DNA of 64,000 nucleotides from Pseudactinotalea sp. HY158 (GTDB taxonomy: Bacteria; Actinomycetota; Actinomycetes; Actinomycetales; Beutenbergiaceae). Where the stretch lies: NCBI RefSeq assembly GCF_009660225.1, contig NZ_CP045920.1, positions 2,294,001-2,358,000 of the forward strand, given 5' to 3'. The notes under the pieces were generated by a model. The model was not told the DNA's origin, did no database searches, and saw only the letters and a program-made list of their open reading frames with translations. Shown in pieces: positions 61,146 to 64,000 of the stretch (position 1 is its first letter; every line of letters begins with the position of its first letter). A program made the translations under genes and the position numbers.

Positions 61146-61445
61146 CTAGACGGCGGCGAGTTCGTCGCGTTCGGTCAGGTCCGCGGGGATCGTGTCCGGG
61201 ATCGCGATGCCCTCGATGAGGGCGACCCGGTCGGACACCTCTCGGAGCACGAGCGAGAGCGGGATGTCCAGCGCCGAGCTGATCGAGTACAACAGTTCGG
61301 AGGAGGCCTCCTTCTGGCCGCGTTCCACTTCCGAAAGATATCCCAGTGAGACCTGAGCCGAGGAGGAGACCTCGCGTAGTGTGCGCCCTTGACGCTGGCG
61401 GACACCACGGAGAACGTCGCCGATCTGGTGGCGAAGCACGATCAT
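61146..61445 (-). CDS. clgR: ClgR-like XRE-family transcriptional regulator
   Basis: 99-residue single HTH_3 protein; ATG at 61445 with ideal AAGGAGG. The start [52 protein letters not shown] is characteristic of actinobacterial ClgR, which activates clp protease and stress genes. The C-terminus is short and acidic. Location after cinA and pgsA agrees with clgR in other actinobacteria. Symbol given by family and context. Confidence 0.88.
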   Translation of the reverse strand: MIVLRHQIGDVLRGVRQRQGRTLREVSSSAQVSLGYLSEVERGQKEASSELLYSISSALDIPLSLVLREVSDRVALIEGIAIPDTIPADLTERDELAAV

Positions 61446-61478
61446 GGTGGGTTCCTCCTTCCGGGTGAGTGACTGCTT

Positions 61479-61492
61479 GGTACTACCGTACC
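61479..61492. promoter_or_regulatory. Palindrome GGTAC-N4-GTACC upstream of the ClgR-like gene
   Basis: Perfect 5+4+5 inverted repeat, 33 bp before the ATG, in the likely promoter. May be an autoregulatory or stress-regulator site. The remaining 61493-61741 region shows no gene. Confidence 0.4.
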
Positions 61493-61741
61493 GTGCACCA
61501 CCGACGGCCGGTGCATCTGTCGGGCGGATCGTTGCGGAGGTGAGACCGTCCCGCCTGCCGAGGATCCGGGCGGGCGACCGCCGGGCATGGGCGGGAGAGT
61601 GTCGGGCCGGGCGCTGCGGGCTGGTCGTCAGGTCATTCGAGTTCATCACCCGGCACAACACGCCGCCGGAGTCGTTTGTTCCCGGCTCCCTGTGCCCGCT
61701 CCCGGCGTTCAGTCCGCCCTCAGTCCGCCCGCGGCCGGCCC

Positions 61742-62224
61742 TCAGCCGGCAAGGTGCTCGAGCGCGAGGTCGAGCGCGGCGAGGCTCGCCTGCTCCCTGA
61801 TCTGATCGCGGTCGCCGCTGAACGAGAACCCCTCGAGCCGCTCACCGGTGTCGTCGCACACGGCCACGTAGACGGTGCCCACGGGCTTGCCGTCGTGCGC
61901 TCCCGGCCCGGCCACCCCGGTCGTCGCGAGACCGACGTCGGCCCCGGTGACCCGGCGTGCCCCGGCCGCCATCGCGAGCGCGACCCGGGAGTCGACACTG
62001 CCGTGGTCGGCGAGCAGGCGGGCCGGCACCCCGAGCAGGGCGATCTTCATCTCGTTCGTGTAGGAGACGATTCCCCCGAGCAGCACGCGCGAGGCGCCCG
62101 GCTGGGACACGAGGGCGGCCGTGACGGCCCCGCCGGTGAGGGACTCGGCCACCGCGAGGCTCACCCCCCGCTCGCGGGCGAGGTGGACCAGCCGGGCCGA
62201 GGCGATGTCAGTCGCGGATGCCAC
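61742..62224 (-). CDS. CinA C-terminal family nicotinamide-nucleotide amidase
   Basis: 160-residue stand-alone CinA/PncC amidohydrolase domain, predicted to convert NMN to nicotinate mononucleotide. Motifs: [67 protein letters not shown] and [12 protein letters not shown]. The N-terminal MoCF-like domain of full CinA is absent, as usual in actinobacteria. GTG start at 62224 overlaps pgsA by 17 nt, so the two are coupled. Confidence 0.92.
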   Translation of the reverse strand: MASATDIASARLVHLARERGVSLAVAESLTGGAVTAALVSQPGASRVLLGGIVSYTNEMKIALLGVPARLLADHGSVDSRVALAMAAGARRVTGADVGLATTGVAGPGAHDGKPVGTVYVAVCDDTGERLEGFSFSGDRDQIREQASLAALDLALEHLAG

Positions 62225-62810
62225 GGGTCGTTCGCCGAGCCTTGACCAGGTAGTCGATGCCGGTGAGCACCGTGAGCACGAGCGCGAGATAGATGACGAT
62301 CTGGCCGAGCAGCACGATCCAGTCGCCGATCCGTGCCCCGACGAGGTCCGCCCAGGGAACGAGCAGCACGCAGATCCCGGCGATCTGCAGCACCATCTTG
62401 AGACGGCCGCCGGCGCTGGCGGAGATCACCTCGTGGGAGACCATGAGCAGCTTGAGCAGCGTGATTCCGACCTCGCGTACGAGGATGACGATCGTCACCC
62501 ACCATGGGATCGCATCGAGCCAGGAGAGCAGGATGAACGCGGCCCCGGTGAGGAACTTGTCGGCGATCGTGTCGGCGAGGGTGCCGAACGCCGTCACCTT
62601 GTTGTACTTGCGGGCGAGGTGGCCGTCATAGCGATCGGTGAGCGAGGCGAGCACGAACACCCCGAACGCCCACAGCCGCGCGGCGATGGTCTGCTGCACG
62701 AGCAGCACGATGAAGACCGGCACGAGCGCGACGCGCGCGAGCGTGAGGATATTGGGCAGGTTCCACACAAAGCTCACCCGCGGGGCGGCGTCGTCATTCG
62801 TTGTCCTCAC
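62208..62810 (-). CDS. pgsA: CDP-diacylglycerol--glycerol-3-phosphate 3-phosphatidyltransferase
   Basis: Membrane enzyme making phosphatidylglycerol phosphate. 200 residues from GTG 62810. NLPNILTLARVALVPVFIVLL at the first helix and the CDP-alcohol phosphotransferase motif D-x2-DG-x2-AR-x8-G-x3-D-x3-D as TDRYDGHLARKYNKV followed by FGTLADTIADK. Several membrane helices follow. The assignment to PgsA rather than another CDP-alcohol transferase rests on similarity and on the cinA/clgR neighbourhood. Confidence 0.93.
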   Translation of the reverse strand: MRTTNDDAAPRVSFVWNLPNILTLARVALVPVFIVLLVQQTIAARLWAFGVFVLASLTDRYDGHLARKYNKVTAFGTLADTIADKFLTGAAFILLSWLDAIPWWVTIVILVREVGITLLKLLMVSHEVISASAGGRLKMVLQIAGICVLLVPWADLVGARIGDWIVLLGQIVIYLALVLTVLTGIDYLVKARRTTRGIRD

Positions 62811-62822
62811 CTCACCAGCCTA
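62811..62822 (-). promoter_or_regulatory. Leaderless-type promoter of pgsA
   Basis: Minus-strand TAGGCT ends six nt before the GTG at 62810 (TAGGCT-GGTGAG-GTG). The GGTGAG could alternatively act as a ribosome-binding site but is too close. Confidence 0.45.
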
Positions 62823-62881
62823 TCGGTCGCGCGCGGCGATGGCCCCGCCCACCCCGCGGGCCTCGGGCCGGGGCCGCCGCC

Positions 62882-62893
62882 TACACTGTGCGG
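62882..62893 (+). promoter_or_regulatory. Leaderless-type promoter of the CapA-like gene
   Basis: TACACT (62882-62887) ends six nt before the GTG at 62894; no Shine-Dalgarno sequence. Confidence 0.5.
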
Positions 62894-64000
62894 GTGCCCG
62901 CACACTCCACGCCGCCGACCACTCGCCGTCCCGCCCGATGGCTGTTGCTCACGTGCCTGGCGATCCTCGTCGCCCTCGTCACCGCGACGGCGACCTGGCA
63001 GCCCTGGAACGACGCCGACGGTCCCGGCGGCCTCACCGGTGCGGCGCCAAGTGAGGGGGCGTCCCCCACCGACGCGCCGAGCGAGGGGGCGTCGTCCCCG
63101 ACCGAGACCCCGAGCCCCACACCCGCGCCGGATGCCGTGTTCACGATCGGCGCGGTCGGCGACGTGCTCCCGCACGACACGCCGATCCGGGTTGCGCACA
63201 CCGGCGGCGACGACTACGACTTCACGCCGATGCTCGAGGCGACCCGCGAGTGGAGCGAGGGGGTCGACCTGGCGCTGTGCAACATGGAGGTGCCGCTGTC
63301 GATGCCCGGGGAGCGCCCGAGCGGCTACCCGCTGTTCGGGGCGCCGATGCAGATCGTCGCGAATCTGGCCGGCCTCGGTTGGGACGGCTGCGCCACCGCC
63401 ACCAATCACACGATCGACCGCGGCGCGGACAACGCGATGTACACCCTCGACGTGTTCGACTCCGAGGGCCTCGGGCACGCGGGCAGCGCCCGCTCGGCCC
63501 AGGAGGCGGCCACCCCCCAGTACTACGACCTGGAGCGGGCCGGCCAGCAGATCCGGGTCGCGCAGATCGCGGCGACCTACGGCACGAACGGGCTGCCGAT
63601 CCCACCCGACCAGCCCTGGCTCGTCACCCTCCTCGACGCCGACCAGTTGATCGCCCAGGCTGAGACGGCCCGCGAGAACGGCGCCGACCTCGTCGTGGCG
63701 AGCCTCCACTGGGGCCTGGAGTATCAGCTCCGGCAGAACCCCGAGCAGGAGGCGCTCACCGAGAAGCTCGCCGCCTCCGGCGCGATCGACCTGATCATCG
63801 GGAACCACCCGCACGTGCCCCAGCCGATGGCCAAGCTCCCGGGAGGCCCCGGCGGCGACGGGATGTGGGTCGCCTATTCCCTGGGGAACTTCATCTCGAA
63901 TCAGGATTCGAACTGCTGCATCCCCGAGACCGCTACGGGGCTGTTCATGACGGCGACCGTGACCAAGCCCGCGGACGGCCCGGCGCGGGTCACCGGCATG
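62894..64000 (+). CDS. CapA family metallophosphatase-like protein, 3' end outside window
   Basis: At least 369 residues, open at the window end. GTG at 62894 starts MPAHSTPPTTRRPARWLLLTCLA; a signal anchor (about 16-33) and a Ser/Pro/Thr/Glu linker (about 45-76) precede the CapA/PgsA (poly-gamma-glutamate synthesis) metallophosphatase domain: FTIGAVGDVLPHDT, ALCNMEVPLS, GCATATNHTIDRGADNAMYTLDVF, VVASLHWGLEYQLRQNPEQEAL and LIIGNHPHVPQPM. The Asp, Asn-His and HxH metal ligands are present. No other capsule genes are visible, so the substrate is open. Confidence 0.9.
   Translation, partial: MPAHSTPPTTRRPARWLLLTCLAILVALVTATATWQPWNDADGPGGLTGAAPSEGASPTDAPSEGASSPTETPSPTPAPDAVFTIGAVGDVLPHDTPIRVAHTGGDDYDFTPMLEATREWSEGVDLALCNMEVPLSMPGERPSGYPLFGAPMQIVANLAGLGWDGCATATNHTIDRGADNAMYTLDVFDSEGLGHAGSARSAQEAATPQYYDLERAGQQIRVAQIAATYGTNGLPIPPDQPWLVTLLDADQLIAQAETARENGADLVVASLHWGLEYQLRQNPEQEALTEKLAASGAIDLIIGNHPHVPQPMAKLPGGPGGDGMWVAYSLGNFISNQDSNCCIPETATGLFMTATVTKPADGPARVTGM

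Noticed and set aside
61496-61661. N-terminal extension of the ClgR-like frame
   Set aside because: ATG at 61445 has an ideal ribosome-binding site and the family start; upstream codons are low-quality.
62894-64000. Capsule biosynthesis locus
   Set aside because: Only a single CapA-like gene is visible, without capB, capC or glycosyltransferases.

Overview
The window is about 70% G+C and reads as the chromosome of a high-G+C Gram-positive actinobacterium, most likely of the order Micrococcales. Pointers are the actinobacterial dcw cluster ending in sepF-yggT-wag31, the nrdR-LysM-lexA block, E. coli-type SerA, PAC2, DUF3040, DUF3046, DUF5302 and SAV_6107-type proteins, a ClgR-like regulator, and many apparently leaderless genes. 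I cannot name a genus. No rRNA, tRNA, IS element, prophage or CRISPR array was recognised.

Layout. (1) 1-15787, minus strand: mraZ-rsmH-ftsL-ftsI-murF-mraY-murD-ftsW-murG-murC-ftsQ-ftsZ-sepF-yggT-wag31, with most genes coupled by 4-8 nt overlaps. murE is missing between ftsI and murF; pgeF and yggS are missing between ftsZ and sepF. (2) 15989-20231, plus: MoxR ATPase, DUF58 protein and membrane transglutaminase. (3) 20243-25007: a LexA-box-controlled SAV_6107-dinB-DUF3040 unit, a spermidine-synthase-like protein, cold-shock protein and PAC2 protein. (4) 25212-30243: HelD-like helicase with a frameshift, serA, a 58-aa DUF5302 protein, aldo/keto reductase. (5) 30276-35993: nrdR, SOS-type LysM protein, lexA, DinG-like helicase, LacI regulator. 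(6) 36021-41872: hflX, methyltransferase, a DapF homologue that has lost its catalytic motifs, miaA, miaB. (7) 42171-45389: CUT1 sugar ABC transporter without its own ATPase. (8) 45604-54885: recX, recA, secreted S33 hydrolase, DUF3046, and a 1306-residue cell-wall alpha-L-fucosidase. (9) 55106-64000: lhr (two compensating frameshifts) with nei2, ClgR-like regulator, cinA, pgsA and a CapA-like protein cut by the window end.

Themes. Division and wall synthesis are led by an mraZ promoter that carries 10-bp-spaced MraZ-type boxes. DNA damage response is spread over several loci: GAAC-N4-GTTC-type LexA boxes lie before lexA, the LysM division-inhibitor candidate and the dinB unit, and recA-recX, DinG, Lhr and Nei2 are also here. 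Carbohydrate use links the LacI regulator and the ABC transporter through near-identical operators.

The most unusual features are the catalytically dead DapF at the dapF locus together with the missing murE, and a large number of short tandem repeats. The repeats occur in frame inside conserved genes (murG, murD, moxR, lhr, the LysM gene, fucosidase) and as 11-, 18-, about 25- and 61-bp arrays between genes.
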